A stretch of DNA of 58,000 nucleotides from Adiantum capillus-veneris. Taxonomy: Eukaryota > Streptophyta > Polypodiopsida > Polypodiales > Pteridaceae. This document shows, in pieces, positions 32,321 through 43,355 of this stretch (position 1 is the stretch's first letter; each line of letters begins with the position of its first letter). The notes below the pieces were generated by a model, which made no database searches, was not told where the DNA came from, and saw only the letters and a list, made by a program, of their open reading frames with translations. The stretch covers positions 1,096,997 through 1,154,996 of the forward strand of contig CM043964.1 in the NCBI GenBank assembly GCA_014529385.2, in the 5' to 3' direction. The position numbers and the translations under genes are program-made.

Positions 32321-33461
32321 TGTCACGTGACACATCCCAACCCTATGTGTCCGTGGACAAGCTACACCACAACAGGGTTCAGTCAGTTCAGTCAAGTTAA
32401 GATTAGCAATGATCTGGCACTTTTGTGAGTCTATTCGTAGACCGTGGATGCCCAGTCACTTAGCATAGATGCATATCCTCCGGTTGCACACAGCATGATC
32501 ATCGGAATTCCCATCAGAATCCATTAGCATCAGTTAGGGGAATTTTCCAGTGCATCTATCTTATTTTCCTATTTATTGGGATTTTCACTTATTATTTTTA
32601 AGTGACTTTCCAACAAAAGTAGGTAGGGCAATTTTGCTAAGTTAATATATAAGCAAACCCAAGTTAGCACTTTCTGGCAGAAGAGGCAGCAGGAGCACCT
32701 TGCTCAACAGGCAACTTCTCAGCAAGACCAACCCCCGCGACTACTCTGGCGTTTTCTCCACAGAAGACCTAGCGTTTTTGCATCAGATCAGCCTTGGCGA
32801 TTTGTGCACAGCAGATCAGCCCCAGCGTCATCACGACACAGCAGATCAGCCTAGCGTTTTTGCATTTGCAGAACCCTGGCGACAGAAGGACCAATTTCAG
32901 CCCCGGCGTTTTTGGATTTCAGCAGCAAATTAAGACCGGCGTCATTCACCTAAAGTGTAGCAGATTCAGCCCGTAAAGACCATCAGTTTTCAGCCCTAAG
33001 AAACCTCATTTTTCAGCCAAGAAAACGCAGCCAAAACAGTCATTTTCAGCCACCGAAACAGTCCCGAAATTCAGCGATTAGAAGATCTCAGATTTCAGCC
33101 ATCGTCGTCGTCGTCGTCGTCGTCATCGTCATCGTCACCGTCGTCGTCATCGGCATAGACCAAGTTGCATAGTCCATTGCATACGCATTGTACACCTTTG
33201 TGCAATCAAAGAATAGACCACTCTCGCCGACGAGAGTGGGGCCTTCGGAGGAGGGTTTTACAACCTCTCGGTGCCATATCTCTTCTCTCTCCTTCTCTCA
33301 GTCTCATTCATTTGCACGCACAACATCCACCCACTTTGTTCGTGACCACAACACTCTACAAGACGGAAACCTCTCTCTTTCCCTAAGAACTAAAAGGAAC
33401 CTTGAGCAATAAAGATCACTAATCTTGAGAAAATACAACATTCATTCCGCTGCACCTTACA
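32321..33461 (+). repeat. LTR of a further copy (D)
   Basis: A complete LTR (TGTCACGTGACACATCCC to CACCTTACA) followed by its own primer-binding site (about 33463: TGGTATCAGAGCTTTGG) and about 150 bp of 5' internal sequence. By shared variants it belongs with the LTRs of A. It includes a (GTC)n tract (about 33102-33155) and hairpin 1 (about 33217-33238). The rest of D and the 3' LTR are deleted: internal sequence jumps near 33617 to the end of a family polyprotein (GCGATCTCCCTCGATGC...CACTTTGA). No right target duplication could be found. Confidence 0.8.
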
Positions 33462-33696
33462 TTGGTATCAGAGCTTTGGAAGTGTTCTGCATTACTCAAG
33501 GGAAGAACCACAAGAATTTTTTTGCTTGTTGCGATCGTAGGAACCCAAGTTTACTTGGGCGTAGCGATTCCTAATCGTGTTTTGTTGAAGAGTGACAAGA
33601 ATCCCAAGAAAGAAGGGCTTGTTGTTGGATGTTGTTGGCGATCTCCCTCGATGCTATACAGTTCGGTACCAGTACCTCACTTTGAAAAGGAGGGGA

Positions 33697-34818
33697 CCAG
33701 GGTTCAATCCAGTCAAGTTAGTCTAGAATAGGAAGTGATCTGACACTTTTGTGAGTCTGTTCGCAGACCGTGCATGTCCACACACTTAGATTAGATGCAT
33801 ATCCTCTGGTTGCACACAGCATGATCATCATCATACCCATCAGAATCCATCAAGGAAATTTTCCAGTGCATTAAACCTATTTTCCCTATTTTTGACATTT
33901 TTCACTTGTTATTTTTAAGTGACTTTTGTTGGGAACTAGCTAGGGCAATTTTGCTAAGATAATATATAAGCAAACCAAAGCTAGCACTTTCTGGCAAAAG
34001 AGGCAATAGGAGCACCTTGCTCAACAGGCAACTTCTCAGCAAGACAAACCCCAGCGACAACTCTAGCGTTTTCAGCATTGCAAAAGGCCTAGCGTTTTCG
34101 CATCAGATCAGTCAACGTTTTTGCACTTGCAGATTCACGACGACAGTACACAGCAAATCAGCCCTAGCGTTAGCAGATTTCCACCGCAGAACCCCAAATC
34201 AGCCTAGCGTTTTTGGATCAGCCAGAGACCTAGCGTTTTTGCAGATCTTCGCGACAAAAGAAGCAGTAGCACCAGCGTTTTCAGCAATCAGACTCCGCAG
34301 TAGAACCCCCGAACCTCGCAGATCTCACCTTCCCGGAGCAAATCCTCGCCACACGGTCGGACTCCGCAAGGTTTACAGATTCAGCCCGGAAAGCGCAGAT
34401 TTCAGCATCTGCCTTTTCAGCGCATCGTCCTCGCATCATCACCATCGACATCGTTACAGACATAAGAGTCTGAATTCAGCAGATACAGATTTGCAGATTT
34501 CAGCCCCATTAGCATTTTCAGATTTCAGCCCGTCTCGTCGTCGACATCATCGGCAAGTCCAAGCATTGTAGAGATTTGTGCAATCATAAGTAAACCGCTC
34601 TCGCCATAGAGAGTGGGGCCTTCGAAGGAGGGTTTTACAACGTCTCTGGTGTCGTGTTCTCTTGTACCTCTATCTCTCAGTCTCATGCACTTCCACGCAT
34701 TGTGTCCATTGCACTCTCTCACTAAAGGAACGGAAGGCTCTCCCTTCCCTAAGAAAAAGGAACCTTGAGCACAGTTCGGAGCACTCATCTTGAGCAAAGT
34801 TCAACATTCATTTCCGCT
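33697..34818 (+). repeat. 3' LTR of element B, both ends damaged
   Basis: Lacks the first 60 or so bases (begins within CCAGGGTTCA) and the last few bases. It matches the 25156 LTR in diagnostic positions. Hairpin 1 is near 34595. A 184-codon open frame (34017-34571) spans the GCGTTTT zone. Its end at about 34818 abuts inverted copia sequence. Confidence 0.8.
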
Positions 34819-34961
34819 TGTTTCCCAAGTATCTGGAGATTTCATAAGCAAGAAAATAGCTTTAGCTTATCATCGAATTGTTGAAGCCCACTGTCCTGCA
34901 ACTGACTCAACACACCTGTAAAAGCACTCAAATGCTCAGAAGCTCACTTCGAGTCATCAAG

Positions 34962-35273
34962 CTACATATTCACCAACTTTCGCATCAAATGCACCTGGTT
35001 CACAGGCGTGGTGTTTTCATAATTGGACTTTAGCTTTTGCCATATTGCATAAGCAGAGTCCAAACGCTTGATATCCGTTGAAATGTCATCATTGATAGCC
35101 ATTTTGATGTAGGCCATAGCCTTTTTATTCAACCTGGCCCACTCTTCGTCAGACAAACCTGGCGGCTTATTCTCTTCCAATGCATTTTCACAATCCTTTA
35201 AGAAAAGGATACCTTGCATGCGTTCTTGCCAGAGGTCGAAGCCTTGACCATCGAATCGTTTGATTTCCATCAA
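34962..35273 (-). pseudogene. Copia gag fragment
   Basis: A 103-residue open frame, nearly collinear with the gag of copia G (shared DGQGFDLWQERMQG, NKPPGLSDEEWARLNKKA, NQVHLMRKLVNM). It ends at a TAG that replaces a Gln codon of G. The start differs: MMEIKRFDG here, while G has a longer N-terminus. Capsid-type role in copia; inactive fragment. Confidence 0.85.
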
Positions 35274-35400
35274 ACTTTAGTGTCAGATACGGAAGAGGAA
35301 GAAGCCACTTAATTCAACCACAAGTGTATACAAGAGAGATGCAATAGGCTGAAAATTTCAGCAAATAGGAGCAACCACAAGACTTTGCATACGATAGACC

Positions 35401-35426
35401 ACAATTTCTTTATGTAAAGAAATTGT
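35401..35426. repeat. 26-bp palindrome in copia leader
   Basis: ACAATTTCTTTA-TG-TAAAGAAATTGT, a perfect 12-bp stem with a 2-nt centre. The equivalent site in copia G (about 41293-41315) keeps the right arm but has lost three bases from the left arm. Confidence 0.85.
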
Positions 35427-35828
35427 CCAAATCTGAAATTTCAGCTGAAAAGTGCAATTTTGTCGCGACAAACATCAATACATGTGATCCCACAACTTTG
35501 GTACACCTGCGTATTGCTGTTTTGACCTACTAAAACCTGTAAATCACCTGTTTTGACCTAAAAACAGCCTGTTTTGGGCTGTTTTGGCAGTTTTGGTGAC
35601 CTTTTCGACTCCGGAAGCAAGGGGCTTCGCGATGGAAGCGAAATTGATCGCGGGATGTCACGCTGTCCAGCAGACTGCGCAGGGCTTTTTTGAAACCCTA
35701 GGGCTCTGAGACCAATTGAAAGCGCGAAGCAGAAGGTCCCGGTAGGTGCGCGTCGCGACGTAGTGCAAAATTGGGGCAAGAAGCAGGAGGCGGAGTGCAA
35801 CGAAGAGGAAGCGCTACAGATCGAAGCA

Positions 35829-35881
<53 letters not shown>
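35829..35881. repeat. (GA)n microsatellite inside copia LTR
   Basis: About 53 bp of GA dinucleotides. In copia G the same LTR position has only a short CT tract, so it expanded after divergence. Confidence 0.95.
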
Positions 35882-35883
<2 letters not shown>

Positions 35884-36022
35884 CACGTTTAAGGGGAAAA
35901 CTCAATAAGTGAGTTTTGGGTTTTCCCACTTTTATTATAAGTGACTTTAAAAAAATGTGTCCAGGTTCTGGACAAAGTATAAAAATGTACAAAAAGGGGT
36001 TATTTAGGCCTTTAACCCAACA

Positions 36023-36666
36023 AGGATCTGTTGCGGGTAGGTGAGGTCTGCAAGGCCAAGGGCTGATCTTGCGGTGTTTTAAGTGCTGAAAACTGAAAAC
36101 GCTGATGCTAGGGCTGATCTGACACTGGGAATCTGCACAACGCTAGAGGTATCTGCAAGCTGCAAAAACGCCAGGCTGAATCTGCAATCTGCTAACGCTA
36201 GGGTTCGGATCTGGAAAACGCTGGCTGATCTGGGAAGTCCAAAACGCCAGGCTGTCTTGTGGCTGAACGCCGAGTCTCCTGCTGGTCTTGCTGAGAAGGG
36301 GCACTGTAAGTTGGACTTCTATTGCCTCTTCTGCTAGATAGAGCTAGCGCTAGGTTTCTTTTTTAGGACTCAGCAAATTTGCCCTACCCAATTTCCTAAC
36401 AAAGTCACTTATTAATAATAAGTGAAAAATGGATAAAATAAGGGAAATGGGTTCTGTGCACTGTAAAATGCTCATGATGGGTACTGACTGTCATGTTGAT
36501 GATCATATTGTGTGCAACCAGAGGATATGCAACTACTCGAAGTGCCTGGACATGCACGGCCTACGCACAGGCTCACAAAGGTGCCAGAACACTTCCTAAG
36601 TTGACCTGAACCCTAGATCTGAGATAGCTTGTCCACATTCACATAGGGTTAGATGTGCACGTGACA
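36023..36666 (-). repeat. Inverted LTR fragment of the TGTCACGTG family
   Basis: Minus-strand LTR, 5' part only: begins near 36666 (TGTCACGTGCACATCT, diverged from the palindrome), with the usual GTGCAACCAGAGGATATGC segment, TAATAATAAGTG and GCGTTTT repeats. It is cut at 36023 by the start of the copia fragment, which probably inserted here. It is older than its relatives, judging by its many changes. Confidence 0.8.
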
Positions 36667-37246
36667 CGTAGCTTGTGACCATCCTGTGGAGGGTCAGCAT
36701 CATTGTCTTTGGGACTGTTCTTTGGCACAGCATGAAATGTTTCGTGTCCTTCGGCTGATGCCAGCTCTTTCCACAGCACGACAATACACTTGGGGGACAG
36801 CTGCTTGGTCCACTCTCACGGGTCCGACACTTCAGTTTGAGCTCTCCTCCACCAACAGGATGATAGTGATGGAGGGGGGTCGACCTACACTCCAGCCTGC
36901 TACAGAGCTTACTCCACAAGAGTGGTGCAATGAGAGATTGTTGGGAGCTCATTTGCAGCCTAACACTGTTTCATCTCGCGGGCCCGCTGCTTCCGCATGT
37001 TTGAGGCTCGCCCTGCACCACCAACAGATACAGTTCGAGATCTCTGGCTAGAGCTGATCCATACTCTCAAAGAACACTTCGAGAGACTCCAGGGCAGCTC
37101 TGACCGCATGCGGGAGCGTAGAGAGACTTTCCTTCAACTCTGGCGTCCTAGGCCTTTCTTCACCATGGTCCACGATGTGCTCAAATGGCACTACCGTCCA
37201 CCTGTGTGGCTTTTCCCTCCTTCCCATCTCTTGATTTAGCCTCATT
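36667..37246 (+). mobile_element. LINE ORF2 3' end (zinc-binding / C-terminal region)
   Basis: 36686-37048 encodes HCLWDCSLAQHEMFRVLRLM, similar to the zf-RVT type His/Cys segment ('H-x-x-W-x-C-P.A...W') at the C-terminus of plant LINE ORF2. A frameshift leads into 36997-37239: DLWLELIHTLKEHFERLQG, RETFLQLWRPRPFF, then WHYRPPVWLFPPSHLLI and a stop. The W/PP/WLFP ending is consistent with an ORF2 terminus. A different LINE family from the 9-25 kb one, as far as can be judged. Confidence 0.55.
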
Positions 37247-37490
37247 GTGCAAGTGCAAGGGCGGCCCTGTGAGGGAGGCGTTAGTCTTCAGGCCCGCCTC
37301 CACTTCTCGCTCAAGCCCTTCACAGGACCCGCGACCTGCTGATGAGCCCAAGTTTGCGTTTGTGCAAAGCAAGTGGGCATAAGCTGGTTGAAGTTCGTTA
37401 AGCCCCTCTCGCCATTAACGCCCTTCTTGATTTCAAGTTGAAATTCATTGTCACAGTGTCCCACAGGTTTGCACAGAGAGCTTCTTCGAT
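37247..37490. other. LINE-associated non-coding stretch
   Basis: Between the LINE 3' end and the LINE ORF1 start. Contains a word repeated about 60 bp apart (TGTCCCACAGGTTTGCAC at about 37458 and 37512). It may be the 5' leader of the following LINE. No gene. Confidence 0.4.
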
Positions 37491-37771
37491 TTGAAAAGTC
37501 GCAAGGACAATGTCCCACAGGTTTGCACACAGCCAAGCTTCAAGGGTTTTTTACAGTCAAGGCCCACTCGAGTCATGTCTTCCTTCAACACGCGGACCCC
37601 CATCACGCGCAAGAGTTTTCTTCCTGTGATAGTTGCACCCAGGAAGGATCCTGTCGTTCGCAAGGACACGAGGATCACAGCCCTAGAGGCTCAGATCCAA
37701 GCCTTGTTTTGGAGAATGCTGCACTTAAAAAGAACGTTTGGGTAAGCTCGAGGATGCGGCAAAGGAGAATG
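37491..37771 (+). pseudogene. LINE ORF1, N-terminal part (interrupted by element E)
   Basis: Contains MSSFNTRTPITRKSFLPVIV, KDTRITALEAQIQAL and, after frameshifts, LENAALK and ERLGKLEDAAKEN. This is a coiled-coil heptad pattern typical of LINE ORF1 nucleic-acid-binding proteins. Element E splits it after GAATG. The right part resumes at 54494 with the same GAATG. Confidence 0.65.
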
Positions 37772-38859
37772 TGTCACGTGACACATCCAACCCTAAGTGT
37801 CCGTGGACAAGCTACAGCATGACAAGGGTTCTGTCAATCCATTCAGTCTAGCTTAGGAAGTGTTCTGGTACTTTTGTGAGTCTGGTCGCAGACCGTGCAT
37901 GCCTAGGCACTTAGAGTAGATGCATATCCTCTGGTTGCACACAGCATGATCATTAGCATTACCAACAGAATCCATCAGGAGCATTTTCCAATGCATTAAA
38001 CCTATTTTCCCTATTTTAAACATTTTTCACTTATTATTTTAAGTGACTTTTGTTGGGAACTGAGTAGGGGAATTTGGGTAAGATAATATATAAGCAAACC
38101 TAGGCTAGTATCATTTGGCAGAAGAGCAAGGAGAACACTAGCCAAAGCGCAACAGGTTCCCTCTCTCTCTCAGCAAGACCCCCACCCTTGGTTGGTGTTT
38201 TCTCCCTAGCTTCATCAGCGTTTTTCCAGCCTATCTGGCGATCTCACGCAACGCTTCTAATCAGCAGATTCAGCAAGGATATAGCCTCTGCATTCAACGT
38301 TTTTCAACAGCATCTAACCAACGTTTTCCAGCGTTTTGAAGCAGCCAAGTTCAGCCACTCATAGCATTCTTGGACCGCAGCCCCACAGCAGTTTTCAGCA
38401 GCATTTAAAGGAGCTAATGATTGCGTTTTTGCATCAGCATATTTCAGCATTCTTAGCGTTTTTGGACAGCAGAGCAAGCAACGTTTTCAGCGACCACGTA
38501 GCAAGCCAAACAGTAGCAGATCAGCCCGACAACTTCGAGCCCTTGTAGATTCATCAAGCATTCAGTTTTCAGCCATTAGACTTGCATCAGATAGCTTCTA
38601 CATACACTTGTACCAAATTGTGCAATCAATAGTAGACCACTCTCGCCATCGAGAGTGGGGCCTTCGGAGGATGGTTTTACGTCTCTGGTGTCGTATTCTC
38701 TTCTCTCTCTATCTCTCAATCTCATGCACTTTCACTCACAGTGTCCATTCACTTTGTAGGTGTCCATTGCACTCTCTCATTAAGAACGGAAGGCTCTCCC
38801 TTCGGTAAGTAAAAAGGAACCTTGAGCAAAGTTCAACATTCATTCCGCTGCAGCTTACA
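37772..38859 (+). repeat. 5' LTR of element E
   Basis: 1088 bp, TGTCACGTGACA to GCTTACA. TATATAAG at 38087-38094; GCGTTTT repeats about 38210-38500; hairpin 1 at about 38637 (CCACTCTCG CCAT CGAGAGTGG); hairpin 2 at about 38785 with one mismatch. Confidence 0.93.
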
Positions 38860-38860
38860 C

Positions 38861-38877
38861 TGGTATCAGAGCTTTGG
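38861..38877 (+). promoter_or_regulatory. Primer-binding site of element E
   Basis: TGGTATCAGAGCTTTGG one base after the LTR end. Same initiator-Met type as A-D and F. Confidence 0.92.
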
Positions 38878-39320
38878 CGGTGTTCTGTATCACTAAAGGA
38901 AAGAACCACAAGAACCACAGATTTTATTTTAATTTTTTTGCTTGTTGCGGTCGCACATAACCCAAGACCTCTTGGGCGTGTCGATTCCTTATCGTGTTTT
39001 GAAAAGTGACAGAAAACCCAAGAAAGAAGGGCTTGTCCAGCCTCCCCTTGTGCCTCTTCTCACTCATAGAGAGCGGACCGTGCACTTAGCGGCCGGCCAA
39101 TCGACTTGAGGTAGGAAAAAGCAACCTTGGTGTGAACGCAAGGCCGCCAAAGGGTGCGCCTGCGGAAAAGAGCAGAACTCGGGTGAAGAGAAGATCCTTC
39201 TCTAACATAGATTGCAAGCGAAAGAAGAACCTCAAGAACTCAAGACCCCCAAGAACCCCAGAACCGAAGACCCACAAGAACCCACGTTCCTCGAGAACTT
39301 AAGAACCAAGATCACAGTGT

Positions 39321-40545
39321 ATGGTCATCACCCGAAGCGGAATGGATACTTCGCATGGAGGTGGTGAGCGTGGGAGTGGCAAAGAAGAGTTTTCCCCACC
39401 AGGAGGTTTTCCCGACCCTCCCCCTTCCCCATCTACGCCACAGATTGTACCAAATTCGATGGAGGCTTTGGTCAAGACAATGCTGGACATGATGGCACAA
39501 CAAGAAGCGAATCGTTTAGGAGCCGAGGAAAGACAGGAAGAGTGTGCGGAACAGAGTGAACGACGCATGCAAGAGTTGTTCCAACATGTTCTCACCTCGA
39601 AGTTCGAGCCAGCCAAAGATGTTGGTAGTTCATCAAGTGGTGCAAGCCGAGATTCGAAATCCAACAACCATGTCACAGAGAAGATCTAGTTCAGTAAGTA
39701 TGATGGTAAGATGGATGCTACGGTTATTCATTTTTGGTTGCATCAATTTAATGCTTATTTTGCCATTACTAAGAAGACAGGAAATAGCAAGGTTTTGACG
39801 ACAGCTATGTATCTTGCCGATGATGCCATCAATTGGTACCATACATGGCAAGAGACACAGTTAGCCGCGCACCTAGAGAAAGCCGACGAACTCACGCCCC
39901 TCCTTCAGTTGGGCCGATTTTCAAGACAAGCTCAAAGCGCGGTTTATGCCACCTCAGTACCTCTCACGATTGAAGGACGATTGGCGCGCTCTCAAGCAAA
40001 ATGGTATGCCAGTTATGTCTTTCTCTAATCGTGTTTTGCAGCTTGGCACTCAATTACGCAAATCGAATGTGAAGCGCAAGGAGGCATTCCTTTATGGATT
40101 GCACGAGTATATCAAGTTTGATGTGGAGATACTTGATCCAATCGATCTCAACAAGGCGGTAACAATTGCTCTCACACAAGAGATGAAGCACAATAAGGGA
40201 AAGCCTAAGGAGAACAAGACGTCTCAAGGAACCTCTCAGAATTCTCAGAACACGCAGAATGGTAAGAACGGTAAGAATGGTAAGAATGGTAACTCTTCTA
40301 GCTCGTCTTCCTCTAATTCTTCGGAAAAGAACTCTAACAATGAATCTAAGGGTTAAGCTAAAGCACCTGCAAAACCTAAGCTAACCCCGGATGAAAAAGC
40401 TGCACATGAATTATAGGAGGATACATCACGGCTGAAGAACAAGTGATTTATGCTAAGAAAGGTAGATGTTATCAATGTCACGTCAAGGGTCACATTAAGA
40501 AGGCTTGTCCTAAGACAGCCCCACCTCACAGCATCCAAAAGCACT
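39321..40545 (+). pseudogene. Element E gag with zinc knuckle
   Basis: ATG at 39321: MVITRSGMDTSHGGGE, then a Glu/Gln-rich region, with an in-frame TAG at 39687-39689. The same frame continues through the capsid-type gag domain (KYDGKMDATVIHFWLHQFNA, AMYLADDAINWYHTWQ). After a frameshift near 39945 it runs MPPQYLSRLKDDWRALKQNG, EAFLYGLHEYIKFDVEIL, and a Gly/Lys/Asn/Ser linker. A last shift leads to GRCYQCHVKGHIKKACPK (about 40463), a CX2CX4HX4C zinc knuckle. Function: capsid and RNA packaging. The N-terminal MVITRSGMDTS block is the part retained in the non-autonomous elements. Confidence 0.88.
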
Positions 40546-40591
40546 TTAATGAACCAAGCTGAATCTTGTCATGTCTTTGACACACACATCA

Positions 40592-40703
40592 ATGAGTCTC
40601 ATGACGTGTTATGGTCATGTAAAGGGTCAACGTTTTATCATATTGTTTGATCCAGACAATATGCATGATGTGATTAGTGTCTCTCTTGTTGAGAGAGCCC
40701 GCC
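40592..40703 (+). pseudogene. Element E aspartic protease, first part
   Basis: Encodes MSLMTCYGHVKGQRFIILFD then PDNMHDVISVSLVERAR. The position matches the D-S/T-G active site of retropepsins, but here it reads FDPDNMHD. The frame is cut at CCGCC by copia G and resumes at 45805 (LEVSQKSPLEV) after removal of G and one duplication copy. Confidence 0.7.
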
Positions 40704-40981
40704 TGTTGGGTTAAAGGCCTAAATAACCCCTTTTTGTACATTTTTATACTTTGTGCAGATTCATATTGAACCTGGTCACAACTTTTTAAAGTCACTTATG
40801 ATAAAAGTGGGAAATCCCAAAACTCGCTTATTGAGTTTTCCCCAAAAATGTGAGCTCTCTCTCTCTCCCTACTTCCATCCCTAGCGCTTCCTCTCTGCTG
40901 CACTCCGCCTCCTGCTTCTTGCCCCAATCCTGCACTACATCGCGACGCGCACTTACCAGTACCTTCTGCTTCGCGCTTTCA
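40704..40981 (+). repeat. 5' LTR of copia G
   Basis: TGTTGGGTTAAAGGCC to CGCGCTTTCA, with a short CT tract. Followed by ACTGGTATCAGAGC. Confidence 0.95.
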
Positions 40982-41410
40982 ACTGGTATCAGAGCCCTAG
41001 GGTTTCAAAACAGCCCTGCGCAGTTTGCTGGACAGCGGGTTAAAATTGCTCTCCCGCGATCAATTTCGCTTCCATCACGAAACCCCTTGATTCCAGAGTC
41101 AAAATGGTCACCAAAACATGCTGTTTTTAGGTCAAAACAGGTGATTTACAGGTTATAACAGGTCAAAACAGCAATACGCATGTATACCAAAGTTGTGGGA
41201 TTGCATGTATTGATGTTTGTCGCGACAAATTGAGTGAAAAGCTGAGTGCACGTGCTTGAAATTGCTCTTTTCAGCTGAGATTTCAAATTTGGACAATTTC
41301 ATGTAAAGAAATTGTGGTCTATCGTATGCAAAGTCTTGTGGTTGCTCCTGTATGTTGAAATTTTCAGCCTATTGCATCTCTCTAGGTTACACACTTGTGG
41401 TTGAATTAAA

Positions 41411-42962
41411 ATGGCTTCTTCCTCTTTCGCATCTAACACTAAAAGTTTGATAAAAATCGAACGGTTAGATGGTCAAGGCTTCGACCTCTGGCAAGAACGC
41501 ATGCAAGGTATCCTTTTCTTAAAGGATTGTAAAGATACATTGGAAGAGAATAAGCCGCCAGGTTTGTCTGACGAAGAGTGGGCCAGGTTGAATAAGAAGG
41601 CTATAGCCTACATCAAAATGGCTATCAATGATGACATTTTGACACACATCAAGCGTTTGGACTCTGCTTATGCAATATGGCAAAAGCTAAAAGTCCAATT
41701 ATGAAAACACCACGCCTGTGAACCAGGTGCATTTGATGCGAAAGTTGGTGAATATGCAGCTTGATGACTCGAAGTCAGCTTCTGAGCATTTGAGTGCTTT
41801 TACAGGTGTGTTGAGTCAATTGCAGGACAGTGGGCTTCAGCAATTCGATGATAAGCTGAAAGCTATTTTCTTGCTTATGACATTGCCAGATACTTGGGAA
41901 ACCTTGGTTGTCTCCTTGAGCAACAGTCCCACCCTCACGTATGACGGTGTGAGAGGGTCTATCCATAATGAAGAGATTAGACGCAAGTCTAGTGGGGAAG
42001 GTGGCAGTTCTGCCTATAATGCAAGAGATAGAAATCAAAAGCGTGATGCCGGCAACAGGACTCAAAATAGAAGTAAGAGCAAGACAAAAGATAAGGATGT
42101 CACTTGTTATCAATGTGGCAAAAAGGGTCACAAGAAACCCGATTGCAGGTATTTCAAGAAAGAGCAGGAAAGGAAGAAGGAAACGCAAGATAAGAAGAAG
42201 AAAGATGAGAAGAAAGGGGGAAAATCAGCAGGTGATTCCTCCAGGGATGCTGAGAATGCAAATGTATCCTCTAGTGTGGTCATTGAGGAGTTGTCACACG
42301 TTGAGGAAATCTTGATTGCGGCTTCATGCCCCTTAGATTTGGTAATAGCTAATGCAGAAGACATGCTTATCTCAAAGAAAGATGTCATTGATGCATTGCT
42401 CAGTGCTAATGATGGCCTATCGCAGTCATGGACAATGGATTCTGGTGCTTCATTCCATGTGACTCCATCTTTGGAGTGTTTTGCTACATATGTTGCAAGC
42501 AATTATGGCAAGGTGTACCTTGGTGGTAATTTTGCTTGCAATATAGAGGGAATGGGTACTATGCGTTTGGCTCTTAACAATGGTCAAGAGCTTGTGTTGA
42601 ATGATGTCAGGTTTGTACCAAGCATTAAGAAAAGTTTGCTATCTGTTGGCCAGTTAGATGCACATGGTTATACTACCATCTTTGTTGGGGGTTCATGGAA
42701 GTTGCTTAAGGGCTCTATGCTTGTTGCAAAAGGGTCTAAAAGAGGTACTTTGTACTATCTTCGATGCAAAGCTTTGCCTGGCAAGTTTCTTGTTGTTGCT
42801 GACGTTGCTTCACGCACGGAATTGTGGCATAAGAGACTTGGCCATATGAGCCAAAAGGGTATTGATGTGCTTTCCTCTCTGAAAAGGGTTGATGTAAAAG
42901 GCAAAAACTTGGATTTTTGTAATGATTGTCTTTATGAGAAGCAAAAGAAATCTTCTTATTAA
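41411..42962 (+). pseudogene. Copia G gag and protease
   Basis: 41411-41704: MASSSFASNTKSLIKIERLD, then DGQGFDLWQERMQG, typical copia gag. A 1-nt shift near 41700 continues in 41718-42962 (414 codons): NQVHLMRKLVNMQLDDSKSA, LPDTWETLVVSLSNS, a zinc knuckle CYQCGKKGHKKPDC (CX2CX4HX4C), a Lys-rich linker, the protease active site WTMDSGASFHVT (intact DSG), and the GAG-pre-integrase motif LWHKRLGHMSQKGIDVL. It stops at TAA 42960-42962, two codons after KKSSY. Confidence 0.93.
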
Positions 42963-43355
42963 TCTGGTGTCTCTCGCAAAGCTAATCCTCTTGATCTTAT
43001 TCACTCCAATGTATGCACTATGCCTGTTAAGTCTTTTGGTGGTGCATTGTATTTTGAAACATTCATTGATGACTGTACTAGGAAAGGATGGGTGCATTTG
43101 TTGAAAAGTAAAGAGTGAAACTTTTAATGCTTTTAAGAAGTTTCATGCTTTTGACACTACGCAAAAGAGTACTAAGCTTAAATGTCTCAGATCTGATGAT
43201 GGAGGAGAGTATGTATCTGCTGAATTTCAGCGTTTTTGTGATGAAAATGGGATTAAAAGGAAGTTGACAGCCCCTTATAATCCGTCTTCTAACGGTGTGG
43301 CCGAGAGGTATAATCGTAATTTATGCGAGAGTGCGTTGCATATTGTCCACCGTTA
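42963..43355 (+). pseudogene. Copia G integrase core
   Basis: In frame after the TAA: PLDLIHSNVCTMPVKSFGG, FETFIDDCTRKGWVHLLK, a frameshift near 43117, LKCLRSDDGGEYVSAEFQRF (second catalytic Asp region) and LTAPYNPSSNGVAERYNRNL (catalytic Glu in AER). The DDE residues are recognisable, but the frame is broken by the shift and by a further shift near 43320-43355. Confidence 0.88.

Larger units (their letters stand above)
25156..34818 (+). mobile_element. LTR retrotransposon B (non-autonomous), with nested C and D
   Basis: 5' LTR 25156-26331 and 3' LTR about 33697-34818 share diagnostic differences (for example AAGCTAGCACTTTCT and CACCTTGCTCAACAGG), marking them as one pair. Element C interrupts the gag (TTTTC duplication) and an LTR of a third copy (D) interrupts the 3' internal part. 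The start of the 3' LTR is missing (GGGGA runs straight into CCAGGGTTCA), and its last bases are lost at the junction with an inverted copia fragment, so the right target duplication (expected AGAAG) cannot be seen. The pairing is an inference from shared variants. Confidence 0.75.
34821..36022 (-). mobile_element. Copia element fragment (5' LTR to gag), inverted
   Basis: Minus-strand LTR from 36022 (TGTTGGGTTAAAGGCC) to about 35717 (CGCGCTTTCA), containing a GA microsatellite. It is followed by a degenerate primer-binding site (TTGGTCTCAGAGC type), a leader, and gag 35273-34962 (KRFDGQGFDLWQERMQGILF). The gag continues past a stop and breaks off at 34821 in the segment corresponding to PDTWET of copia G. 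It is clearly a sibling of copia G at 40704-45804. The 3' 80% is absent. Confidence 0.88.

Noticed and set aside
33697-34818. Treating this LTR as the 3' LTR of element D
   Set aside because: Diagnostic variants match the 25156 LTR (B), while the D LTR at 32321 groups with A.
36596-36952. Minus-strand 118-residue frame
   Set aside because: Spans the LTR fragment boundary and lies antisense to the LINE C-terminal segment; no motif.
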